The translations under genes were made by a program, and so were the position numbers. A DNA stretch of 64,000 nt from Nostoc sp. UHCC 0870 (GTDB lineage: Bacteria; Cyanobacteriota; Cyanobacteriia; Cyanobacteriales; Nostocaceae), in NCBI RefSeq assembly GCF_022063185.1, contig NZ_CP091913.1, positions 6,301,141 to 6,365,140 of the forward strand, given 5' to 3'. The notes under the pieces were generated by a model, which saw nothing but the letters and a program-made list of their open reading frames with translations, was not told where the DNA came from and ran no database searches. How positions within the stretch are numbered: position 1 is the stretch's first letter; every line of letters begins with the position of its first letter. Shown here piece after piece: positions 17,778 through 25,178 of the stretch.

Positions 17778-19898
17778 TTAAGTCCTCGCGGCGGAAACCA
17801 CAACCCGGAAACCGATGAGGTAGTTCCTGTGGTCCGGCTCGATCCTGCCACGATGAGCAGAGCGGCAATACCACGGATCGTAGTACCAAGAACCACCGCG
17901 CAGCAGCCGATATTCTTTATTATTACGCGACCAAACACTTCCATTGGTCGGTGCATCATTATAATTTTTGTGCCACTCATCCTGACACCATTCCGATATA
18001 TTACCACACATATCAAATAAACCAAAGGGATTGGCAGGAAATTTTCCTACTTCTGTCGTTTGTTCACGATATTGACCCTTGGGAGCAGAACCATAAGTGT
18101 AATTACCGTTGTAATTTGCTAAATCTGTGGTAATTGTTTCACCAAAGTAAAACGGTGTAGTCGTTCCGGCGCGACAAGCATATTCCCATTCGGCTTCACT
18201 GGGTAAGCGATAGATTTTTCCAGTCTTTTTCGATAGTCTGGCACAAAATTCAACCACATCATCCCAAGAAACACACTCTACAGGTCGATTAGCACATTTA
18301 AAATAAGATGGGTCGGGATTTAAATCAATATTCACTTTATCAAAAGCGGCAACGGCTGCCCATTGCCCTTGGGTGACAGGAAATTTCCCCATGAAAAAGG
18401 GTTGAATGTTAACGGTGTGCTGTGGACTTTCATCGTCCGTTCGTTCTAACTCACCCTCTGGCGAACCCATGAGAAATTGACCGCCAGGAATGGACACCAT
18501 CTCTAAAAATACCCTATTACCCAAGTCTTCTGCAAAAAACTCCGCACGTCCCCGACTGCGTTGAATTTCACAGCTTTTCCCCATTCCCAAAAACCCGGAC
18601 TTTATACCGATGATACTAGCTGTTTCAAATTCAAAAGTCCGAGTTTGAATACCTGGGGGAGAATTTGGTTGACGCGATGCTTCAGCTTTTTCCTGGCGGA
18701 GTCTTTCAGCTTGTTGTCGTTGATATTCGGCTTGCTGTTTTTCTTGTTCCTGGCGGAGTCTTTCAGCTTGCTGTTTTTCTTGTTCCTGGCGGAGTCTTTC
18801 AGCTTGTTGTCGTTGATATTCGGCTTCTTTTGGGGTAAATACTCGTTGTTCTATTGGTTCGACATCTTCCTCCCGAAGATTTAAGATATTTTGTAAGTAT
18901 TTTAAATCCTTGCGGTCTTTTTCTCTGAGTGGATATTGTCTGATCTCAGATAAGGCTTGTTCATAAGTTTGCAATTTTTCCTGGCGTTTTCGATAAGGTT
19001 CGAGAACCTCAAACTCAATTAAATTAGCCTCATCAACAGATAATCCCCAGTTATTCAGCAACACATTCAACGATATTCGTTTAACTCTAGAAATTTCTCC
19101 TTCCTCTTCAAGAGCGATTTTCTCTACTTCCTTGCGATATTTCAGATGAGGATCATCCTTGGCTGATTTTGCCAACATAAGCCGATAACCATCTTTGAAA
19201 GGATAAAACTCAGGTGTCATGGCGGGGGCTGCTTCTTGGACTTTGCTCTTCACATAATCATGCAATTCATCCACCGCAATCAAACCATCACCATCTTTGT
19301 CGGCTGCACCTTTCTCAATTCCTTCTACTAGATAATGGGTGTAAATCGACAACTCTAAATTATCGGAGTTAAACGCATATTGTGTAGAAGTAGAAGCCGT
19401 GAGAATTACTCTACCCTCACCGCCTAAGTGTTGTTCTAGGTTAATTGTCCCACTATCCTTAGCTGTCAAACCCTTAGCAAAAGCACCACTAAAGCAGCAA
19501 TCTAAAATTACTACTTGTCGCTTAGATTTGCTCTGGTTCATCCATTCATGTACATTTTTCCCGGCTACGGCGGTAAATGGGAGCAATTTATTATTTTGTT
19601 TTTCAGTTTCGCGAGTCGAAAAGTAAAATTCCCCATTTTCTACTGTCACACCATGACCAGAAAAGTAGAAAATCACCAAATCATCTTTCTGACGATTACC
19701 ATACAAATTATAAATTGCCCTTTCCATTTCCTTCCGTGGAGGATTTTTCAGCACAGTGACAGATTCCTGTGCAAAACAGCCCATGTCGGGATTTAGCAAA
19801 ACTCGCTGCATCGCCTCCACATCGTTGACTGCGTTGGGTAGCGGTGCTAATCCCGGCTCATATTCACTAATGCCGATTAGTAGTGCTATCCTCGCCAT
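17778..19898 (-). CDS. Caspase-like (orthocaspase) / EF-hand / coiled-coil / FGE-sulfatase (CLec) effector
   Basis: This 706-residue protein has four parts. Residues 1-245 are a caspase-fold peptidase with the dyad His82 (YFSGHG) and Cys135 (LDCCFSG). A perfect 12-residue EF-hand loop runs from Asp200 to Glu211. Residues 250-410 are helical and end in tandem QQAERLRQEQEK repeats, a likely coiled coil whose DNA is also repetitive (about 18690-18825). Residues 430-706 are a formylglycine-generating-enzyme/C-type-lectin domain (IPGGQFLMGSPEGE, RLPSEAEWEYACRAG, GNISEWCQD, RGGSW). The gene starts one base after the stop of the EACC1-like gene, so they are probably cotranscribed and coupled. The C-terminus resembles a retroelement-diversified variable region. 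I infer a conflict or programmed-death effector with a diversifiable sensor end. Confidence 0.93.
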   Translation of the reverse strand: MARIALLIGISEYEPGLAPLPNAVNDVEAMQRVLLNPDMGCFAQESVTVLKNPPRKEMERAIYNLYGNRQKDDLVIFYFSGHGVTVENGEFYFSTRETEKQNNKLLPFTAVAGKNVHEWMNQSKSKRQVVILDCCFSGAFAKGLTAKDSGTINLEQHLGGEGRVILTASTSTQYAFNSDNLELSIYTHYLVEGIEKGAADKDGDGLIAVDELHDYVKSKVQEAAPAMTPEFYPFKDGYRLMLAKSAKDDPHLKYRKEVEKIALEEEGEISRVKRISLNVLLNNWGLSVDEANLIEFEVLEPYRKRQEKLQTYEQALSEIRQYPLREKDRKDLKYLQNILNLREEDVEPIEQRVFTPKEAEYQRQQAERLRQEQEKQQAERLRQEQEKQQAEYQRQQAERLRQEKAEASRQPNSPPGIQTRTFEFETASIIGIKSGFLGMGKSCEIQRSRGRAEFFAEDLGNRVFLEMVSIPGGQFLMGSPEGELERTDDESPQHTVNIQPFFMGKFPVTQGQWAAVAAFDKVNIDLNPDPSYFKCANRPVECVSWDDVVEFCARLSKKTGKIYRLPSEAEWEYACRAGTTTPFYFGETITTDLANYNGNYTYGSAPKGQYREQTTEVGKFPANPFGLFDMCGNISEWCQDEWHKNYNDAPTNGSVWSRNNKEYRLLRGGSWYYDPWYCRSAHRGRIEPDHRNYLIGFRVVVSAART
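17811..17890 (-). other. Putative DGR variable region at the 3' end of the caspase-FGE gene
   Basis: The last ~30 codons follow the pattern of cyanobacterial diversity-generating-retroelement targets. A fixed frame (RGGSW, P, C-R-S-A, E-P, R, then IGFRVV) is interrupted by codons that fit adenine mutagenesis of AAC/AAT or AGG template codons. Examples are Tyr672, Tyr673, Asp674, Trp676, Tyr677, His682, Gly684, Ile686, His690, Tyr693 and Leu694. Most of these codons end in C or T as NNY predicts. No template repeat or reverse transcriptase is present in the window, so it would be a remote target. Confidence 0.65.
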
Positions 19899-19899
19899 T

Positions 19900-20301
19900 T
19901 TAGCTGTTTGTTGTGCTGTTTAATGAGTTGTTGAGAAATTCCTGGGCTTTTTGATAAGCAAACTCAAATTCTTCCCGGCTGGCGGCTTCTAGGTTGAGTT
20001 CTCTACCATCAGGAGCTTTGACTACCAGCTTAATGGGTTTGTTGCCAAACCTGTCTCCCAAAAATGTAAACAGATTTTTGATATTAGCGGGGTTAACTTC
20101 TGCATTCAACAACCCCAACAAAAAGCCACCTAACGCTTTGGTGTTCGGGGGTGCATTTTCGACAGGGACTAAATCTGCATCTTCTACCCCGTCCACTTCT
20201 TTTAACTGGGGTAGCAAGTTTTGTACTTCTGCTTGCAAATCCTCATCATCTAAGTCTAGTTCAGTGAGTGCGATCGCCACTTGCAAGTTAGTTGTCACCA
20301 T
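19900..20301 (-). CDS. EACC1-like (effector-associated constant component) protein
   Basis: The 133-residue protein matches the plan of effector-associated constant component 1. That plan is an N-terminal acidic segment (ALTELDLDDEDLQAEVQNLL), an EVDGVEDADLVP motif, a proline-bearing linker (ENAPPNTKALGGFLLG), a helical middle, and a final PIKLVVKAPDGRELNLEAA strand region. EACC1 proteins occur next to caspase and trypsin effectors in predicted NTP-dependent conflict systems described by Aravind and colleagues. Its stop codon is one base from the caspase start. It has no signal peptide. I infer that it holds or regulates the caspase effector. The identification is by motif reading only. Confidence 0.75.
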   Translation of the reverse strand: MVTTNLQVAIALTELDLDDEDLQAEVQNLLPQLKEVDGVEDADLVPVENAPPNTKALGGFLLGLLNAEVNPANIKNLFTFLGDRFGNKPIKLVVKAPDGRELNLEAASREEFEFAYQKAQEFLNNSLNSTTNS

Positions 20302-20380
20302 ATAAATCGCTTAAATATAAATATAGTCTTTCTAAACGATTGTATCGGTTATGGGGCAAGTTTAGTTAATATCCGAGGGG

Positions 20381-20448
20381 TGTAGCGGTGCGTCAGTACG
20401 AATAATTGCTTGGTGTAGTTAGGTTTGAGCGCACTGACGCACCCTACA
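20381..20448. mobile_element. 68-bp inverted-repeat element (GGTGCGTCAGT ends)
   Basis: TGTAGCGGTGCGTCAGT and ACTGACGCACCCTACA are near-perfect inverted ends with a 35-bp interior. It is the main feature of the 20302-20623 gap, which also must carry promoters for the divergent EACC1-like and rhomboid genes. A HIP1-like site lies near 20475. Confidence 0.6.
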
Positions 20449-20623
20449 GAGGGACAATTTTAGTTTTTTGTGGCGATCGCAATGCAAACATAATCATATC
20501 TCAATTTTTTGTGTGATTAATTACATAAATGTTTTTCTGGAATTGGTTGTTTTGATAGTGTGGTCATACATAGACTCTTAATTCAAGTTATATTGCAATT
20601 ATCAACTATTAGGAAAAACACCT

Positions 20624-21295
20624 GTGTTTCCCCTCTACGATGACAACCCGACGCGAATTACCCCGTATTTTACTTACGGTTTAATTGGGATGAACGTTTT
20701 AATTTTCATTCATCAATTGAGTTTGTCTAATGCTCAAGTAAATTTCTTTTTTAATCAGTACGCAGTAGTACCTCAACAGTTAACTACTAATTTTGCTGTG
20801 GAGTGGACAACTTTATTTACTTCCCAATTTTTACACGGAAGTTGGTGGCACTTAATTTCAAACATGGTTTTTCTTTGGGTATTTGGTAACAATATCGAAG
20901 ACCGTCTGGGTCATTTCAAATACCTAATTTTTTATTTGACCTGTGGTGCTTTAGCTGCTGCGTGTCAGTGGTTTATTGGTATGTACTCCACTATCCCTTC
21001 TTTGGGGGCTAGTGGTGCAATTTCGGGGGTATTAGGTGCATACTTGATCCGCTTTCCCCAGGCGAGGATAACGACTTTAATTTTCTTAGGTTTTTTCGTA
21101 ACTACAATTAGTATTCCAGCAATGATATTGATTGGAGTTTTCTTTATTCAAAATTTGATCTCTGGATTGGCTAGTCTAGGGGCTGCTGCAAATATGAGTG
21201 TTGAAACAGGGGGAGTAGCTTATTGGGCGCATATTGGTGGTTTTGTATTTGGCATGATCCTTTCGCCTTTATTTGGAGTATTCAAACGCGATTAA
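20624..21295 (+). CDS. Rhomboid family intramembrane serine protease
   Basis: The 223-residue polytopic membrane protein shows the rhomboid signatures. These are HGSWWHLISNM on the second helix region, the catalytic serine in GASGAISGVLGAY (about residue 130) and the catalytic histidine in AHIGGFVFG near the C-terminus. An oxyanion-side Asn is present in HLISNMVFLW. The GTG at 20624 is preceded by an AGGA ribosome-binding site. It cleaves transmembrane segments of unknown client proteins in the plasma or thylakoid membrane. It is monocistronic. Confidence 0.93.
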   Translation: MFPLYDDNPTRITPYFTYGLIGMNVLIFIHQLSLSNAQVNFFFNQYAVVPQQLTTNFAVEWTTLFTSQFLHGSWWHLISNMVFLWVFGNNIEDRLGHFKYLIFYLTCGALAAACQWFIGMYSTIPSLGASGAISGVLGAYLIRFPQARITTLIFLGFFVTTISIPAMILIGVFFIQNLISGLASLGAAANMSVETGGVAYWAHIGGFVFGMILSPLFGVFKRD

Positions 21296-21351
21296 GCAAT
21301 TGAGTAAAGATTATGCAAACTAAATAGGAATTACGCACAAATTACGGAATA

Positions 21352-21381
21352 ACGTAGACGCGGAGCGGCTTGCCGAAGGCT
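21352..21381. repeat. Short GC-rich interspersed palindromic repeat
   Basis: GTAGACGCGGAGCGG, then CTTGCCGAAGGCTACCAC, belongs to the family of GC-rich cyanobacterial interspersed repeats. Related copies occur near 22660-22715, 40280-40315, 51660-51690 and inside tnpB near 53409-53445. Confidence 0.5.
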
Positions 21382-21443
21382 ACCACAGAGACGCAGAGAA
21401 CACAGAGAAATAAGGGTTTGAGAGAGTTTTTGCGTAAGTCCTG

Positions 21444-22553
21444 CTAAAATGTCACCACACTGCGAATTGATTCGCCTTTGTGCATTAAATCAAAGGCATC
21501 ATTAATCTGCTCAATGGGCATGATGTGAGTAATTAAATCGTCAATATTTATTTTGCCATCCATATACCAATCAACGATTTTCGGTACATCTGTCCGCCCT
21601 CTTGCACCACCGAAGGCTGAACCTTTCCAAACGCGCCCAGTCACTAGTTGAAAGGGACGGGTACTAATTTCTTCACCCGCACCAGCTACACCAATAACTA
21701 CACTCACGCCCCAACCTTTATGACAGCATTCTAAGGCTTGACGCATGACTTTGACGTTACCAATGCACTCAAAGCTGTAATCAGCACCACCTTTAGTTAA
21801 ATCAACTAAGTAACTAACTAAATCCCCCTCCACTTCTTGGGGGTTGACAAAATGCGTCATCCCAAATTTTTCTGCTAAAGCCCGCTTGCTGGGGTTAATA
21901 TCTACCCCGACAATCATATTCGCCCCCACCATTCGCGCCCCTTGGATGACATTTAAGCCAATACCTCCCAAGCCAAAAACTACTACATTAGCCCCTGGTT
22001 CTACCTTGGCTGTATAAATCACTGCGCCTATACCTGTTGTTACCCCGCAACCGATGTAACAAACCTTGTCAAAAGGGGCATCTTCGCGAATTTTAGCTAC
22101 GGCGATTTCTGGCAGCACTGTATAGTTAGCAAAGGTAGAAGTACCCATGTAGTGATGAATCATTTTTCCATCAATACTAAACCGACTAGTACCACTGGGC
22201 ATGACACCACGGGATTGAGTCAGGCGAATTGCTTGGCAGAGGTTGGTTTTAAAGCTGAGACAATATGGACATTGGCGACATTCTGGAGTGTAAAGGGGAA
22301 TCACATGATCTCCTGGCTTGACACTAGTCACACCAGCACCCACCTCTACTACTACACCCGCCCCTTCATGTCCTAAAATGGCGGGAAATAAACCTTCAGG
22401 ATCAATCCCAGAAAGGGTATAAGCATCGGTATGACAAACGCCACTGGCTTTAATTTCAACTAAAACTTCCCCGGCTTGCGGCCCTTCAAGTTGTACAGTT
22501 TCAATAGTTAAGGGCTGACCCGCGCCATAAGCCACTGCTGCTTTAACTTCCAC
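21444..22553 (-). CDS. frmA: S-(hydroxymethyl)glutathione dehydrogenase / class III alcohol dehydrogenase
   Basis: This zinc- and NAD-dependent enzyme oxidises S-hydroxymethylglutathione (formaldehyde detoxification) and typically also reduces S-nitrosoglutathione. Visible are the catalytic zinc ligands in GVCHTDAY and GHEGAG, the four structural-zinc cysteines in CRQCPYC and NLC, and the GLGGIGLNVI nucleotide-binding loop. I chose the GTG at 22553 because a perfect AGGAGG lies seven bases upstream. This gives the family's usual 369 residues; the longer ATG start would cover the ribosome-binding site. It depends on glutathione, and gshA is in this window about 10 kb away. Confidence 0.94.
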   Translation of the reverse strand: MEVKAAVAYGAGQPLTIETVQLEGPQAGEVLVEIKASGVCHTDAYTLSGIDPEGLFPAILGHEGAGVVVEVGAGVTSVKPGDHVIPLYTPECRQCPYCLSFKTNLCQAIRLTQSRGVMPSGTSRFSIDGKMIHHYMGTSTFANYTVLPEIAVAKIREDAPFDKVCYIGCGVTTGIGAVIYTAKVEPGANVVVFGLGGIGLNVIQGARMVGANMIVGVDINPSKRALAEKFGMTHFVNPQEVEGDLVSYLVDLTKGGADYSFECIGNVKVMRQALECCHKGWGVSVVIGVAGAGEEISTRPFQLVTGRVWKGSAFGGARGRTDVPKIVDWYMDGKINIDDLITHIMPIEQINDAFDLMHKGESIRSVVTF

Positions 22554-22560
22554 GAGTCTA

Positions 22561-22566
22561 CCTCCT
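22561..22566 (-). promoter_or_regulatory. Shine-Dalgarno AGGAGG that sets the frmA start
   Basis: A full AGGAGG on the minus strand lies at ideal spacing before GTG at 22553 and argues against the upstream ATG. Confidence 0.85.
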
Positions 22567-22621
22567 AAAAAATGCAAAATTCAGAAAAAGCTGATAAGTA
22601 GAACTGGGTAAATAATTAAAG

Positions 22622-22747
22622 GTTTGTAGTGAGAACTTTAGTTCTCTCTGCGTTCTCTACGTTCGCGGAGCGTGTCGTAGACAGACGCTCCGCGTTCGCG
22701 CAGCGTCCCGCAGGGAACAAAAAAGGACTAAAGTCCTTACTACGAAC
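22622..22747. mobile_element. Compound MITE-like repeat between frmA and avtA
   Basis: The outer ends GTTTGTAGTGAGAAC and CCTTACTACGAAC are imperfect inverted repeats, with inner copies of TTTAGTTC and GGACTAAAG. The centre contains GC-rich palindromic repeats of the CGCGGAGCGTGTCGTAGAC type. It occupies most of the 22554-23047 gap, which otherwise contains AT-rich sequence with the avtA promoter. Confidence 0.55.
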
Positions 22748-23047
22748 TTAATCGTAGTTTTTTTACATTACTTAACATAGTTTGGTTTTTTCAAGTAGTT
22801 CTACTTACTAGCCAGTGTCCTAAAGGGAAACACGGATCAGTTGAAGCAATTGTTGGCTATATTATTTTATATCTTAAGATGGATGCGAAATTTTTCATAG
22901 TCTGTATGGGAATTAACTATAAATTGCTTTTTTTGAAGAGATTGGTACATTAGTTACAGGCGGTAAACTAGGAAAATCATATCTATCTACCGCATTGAAT
23001 TTATATTGTTGTCAAATCCTCAGTTATCTATTAATTTTGTAAAGCGT

Positions 23048-24331
23048 ATGAACCCTGCCCTAACGAAAATTGGCTCTCAAATGTCCAACCTTACAGGTGT
23101 AAGAGCGATCATGAAGGACATTAATGAAACGTTAAAAGCTAGTCGAGGGCAGGAATTAATTAATTTGAGTGCGGGCAACCCGTTGATTTTACCAGAGGTA
23201 GAACAGTTGTGGCGGGACTACACAGCAGAATTATTAGCTAGTTCAGAATATGGAGAGGTGGTTTGTCGTTATGGTTCTAGTCAAGGCTATGCACCATTAG
23301 TTGAAGCGATCGCTAACGACTTTAACAAACGCTACGGTTTAAACTTAACTGAGCGCAATATTTTACTCACCCCCGGTAGTCAAAGCCTCTACTTCTACGC
23401 GGCTAATTCTTTTGGTGGCTACACTAGCGATGGGCAACTCAAGCAAATCGTCTTACCCCTGAGTCCAGATTATACCGGTTATGGTGGTGTATGTTTGTTT
23501 CCTGAAGCTTTACTAGCTTACAAGCCTACCCTCGATATAGACGCACCCAACCACCAGTTTAAATATCGCCCTGATTTCAGCCAATTATCGGTGACAGAAA
23601 ACACCGGTTGTATCATCTTTTCTCGTCCCTGTAATCCCACAGGTAACGTCATGACAGAAGATGAGGTGAAGAAAATTGCTGCTTTAGCCGCCTCTTATGA
23701 TGTACCTGTGTTGATTGATTCCGCCTATGCACCACCATTCCCAGCATTAAACTTTACAGAGATGCAGCCAGTATTTGGCGACAACATCATTCACTGTATG
23801 AGTTTATCTAAAGCTGGATTACCAGGGGAACGCATCGGCATTGCCATTGGGGATGAAAAATGGATACACGTTTTGGAATGCTTCCAGACAAACTTGTGTA
23901 TTCATCCGTCGCGCTATGGACAGGCGATCGCAGCTCGTGCTATTGAATCCGGTAGTCTGGCACAAATTTCTGAAAGCGTCATTCGTCCCTTTTACCAAAA
24001 CAAATTTACAGTTTTGGAAGATACCTTAAATACCTCCATGTCCAAGGATTTACCTTGGTTCTTGCATCGTGGTGAGGGAGCTATTTTTGCTTGGTTGTGG
24101 TTAAAAGATTTACCGATTACCGATTGGGAATTTTATCAAGAACTCAAAAAAGTCGGTGTAATTATCGTTCCTGGTAGTACATTTTTCCCTGGTTTACAAG
24201 AAGAATGGCCACACAAACACCAATGTTTACGTATTAGCCTCACAGGTAGTAATGAAGAGATAGCCTTGGCGATGCAACTTTTAGCCAAAGTAGCTGAAAA
24301 AGTGTATCAAAGTACGGCTGTTAGCGCGTAG
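23048..24331 (+). CDS. avtA: Valine--pyruvate transaminase (AvtA-type, PLP-dependent)
   Basis: A fold-type I aminotransferase of 427 residues. The PLP lysine is in MSLSKAGLPGERIG, the substrate-binding region includes FSRPCNPTGNV, and LIDSAYAPP supplies the PLP-contacting Asp/Tyr. The start region SQMSNLTGVRAIMKDI is typical of AvtA. The enzyme exchanges amino groups between valine or alanine and their oxo-acids. ATG at 23048 is preferred over the upstream TTG at 23006. It is followed 30 bases later by rimM in the same direction, with a heptamer array between. Confidence 0.9.
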   Translation: MNPALTKIGSQMSNLTGVRAIMKDINETLKASRGQELINLSAGNPLILPEVEQLWRDYTAELLASSEYGEVVCRYGSSQGYAPLVEAIANDFNKRYGLNLTERNILLTPGSQSLYFYAANSFGGYTSDGQLKQIVLPLSPDYTGYGGVCLFPEALLAYKPTLDIDAPNHQFKYRPDFSQLSVTENTGCIIFSRPCNPTGNVMTEDEVKKIAALAASYDVPVLIDSAYAPPFPALNFTEMQPVFGDNIIHCMSLSKAGLPGERIGIAIGDEKWIHVLECFQTNLCIHPSRYGQAIAARAIESGSLAQISESVIRPFYQNKFTVLEDTLNTSMSKDLPWFLHRGEGAIFAWLWLKDLPITDWEFYQELKKVGVIIVPGSTFFPGLQEEWPHKHQCLRISLTGSNEEIALAMQLLAKVAEKVYQSTAVSA

Positions 24332-24361
24332 TAATTCGTAATTCGTAATTCGTAATTCGTA
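24331..24361. repeat. AATTCGT heptamer array between avtA and rimM
   Basis: Four TAATTCG units fill the whole gap between the avtA stop and the rimM start codon, and the rimM ATG directly abuts the last unit. There is therefore no normal ribosome-binding site for rimM. Confidence 0.9.
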
Positions 24362-25015
24362 ATGAACCAAGAACAAACCAAAGAAAAGAAAGGAAGGCGG
24401 AAAACAGGGAAGAAGCAAAAACCCAATCCCCAGTCCCCAGTCCCCAGTCCCCAATCCCCCAACCTTGATGATTGGATAGAAATCGGTAAAATCGTTGCCC
24501 CACAAGGCTTAGGTGGAGAGTTGCGGGTTTATCCTGAAACTGACTTTCCTGAGCGATTTCAGGAGTCAGGAATCCGTTGGTTATTGCATCCAGGCGAGAT
24601 AGAACCGCAACCCATCGAATTGTTAACAGGGCGTTATGTGGACGGGAAAAACTTATACGTTATCCAATTGGCTGGTGTAGAAAGTCGTAACGAGGCTGAA
24701 GAATTACGCGATTGTCGATTATTTGTACCGGCTAGCGATCGCCCCCAATTAGGAGAAGATGAATATCATGTCATCGATTTAATTGGCGTAGAGGTATTTC
24801 TGCAAGCCTCTGGGGAACTGCTGGGTACAGTAATTAATGTGATTCCATCTGGAAATGATTTGCTAGAGGTACAGTTACAAAAGTCCCCCACTAGCGAGGA
24901 AAAACCCAAGACACTTTTAATTCCCTTTGTGAAAGCGATCGCACCTGTGGTAGATTTACCAGCTCGTCGAATTGAAATCACCCCCCCTGTCGGTTTATTA
25001 GAACTGGCGACTTAA
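24362..25015 (+). CDS. rimM: Ribosome maturation factor RimM
   Basis: RimM helps 30S subunit assembly and 16S rRNA processing. The N-terminal RimM domain begins at DDWIEIGKIVAPQGLGGELRV (about residue 36), and the PRC-barrel follows from DEYHVIDLIGVEV, with PFVKAIAPVVD near the end. The first ~35 residues are a Lys/Gln/Pro/Ser-rich extension. Part of it (QSPVPSPQSPN) is encoded by tandem AGTCCCC units. No alternative ATG, GTG or TTG lies between the repeat and the conserved domain, so the extension is probably translated. Confidence 0.92.
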   Translation: MNQEQTKEKKGRRKTGKKQKPNPQSPVPSPQSPNLDDWIEIGKIVAPQGLGGELRVYPETDFPERFQESGIRWLLHPGEIEPQPIELLTGRYVDGKNLYVIQLAGVESRNEAEELRDCRLFVPASDRPQLGEDEYHVIDLIGVEVFLQASGELLGTVINVIPSGNDLLEVQLQKSPTSEEKPKTLLIPFVKAIAPVVDLPARRIEITPPVGLLELAT

Positions 25016-25018
25016 TCA

Positions 25019-25178
25019 ATTCGCAATTCGCAATTCGCAATTCGCAATTACTTGTGATAACGGGGATTTAGACCCCTGTCACCTGTCACCTGTCCCCTGT
25101 CACCTGTCACCTGTCCCCTGTCACCTGTCACCTGTCACCTGTCACCTGTCACCTGTCACCTATCACCTGTCACCTTCT
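25019..25178. repeat. AATTCGC and CACCTGT heptamer arrays
   Basis: About four AATTCGC units are followed by a long run of CACCTGT/CCCCTGT/CACCTAT units. The array runs into the 3' end of the kinase gene and encodes its last residues (VTGDR) and stop codon. Confidence 0.9.

Noticed and set aside
17711..18025. 104-codon minus-strand frame overlapping the caspase 3' end
   Set aside because: It overlaps the FGE domain in another frame and shows no family features.
17849..18133. A reverse transcriptase or template repeat near the variable region
   Set aside because: No frame in the window carries reverse-transcriptase motifs, and no second copy of the variable region was seen.
18561..18884. 107-codon plus-strand frame with repeated SFSLLFFLFLAE
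   Set aside because: It is the antisense shadow of the coiled-coil repeats in the caspase-FGE gene.
25076..25178. Regularly spaced CACCTGT array as a CRISPR array
   Set aside because: The units are contiguous heptamers without unique spacers, and no cas genes are present. They are tandem heptamer repeats.
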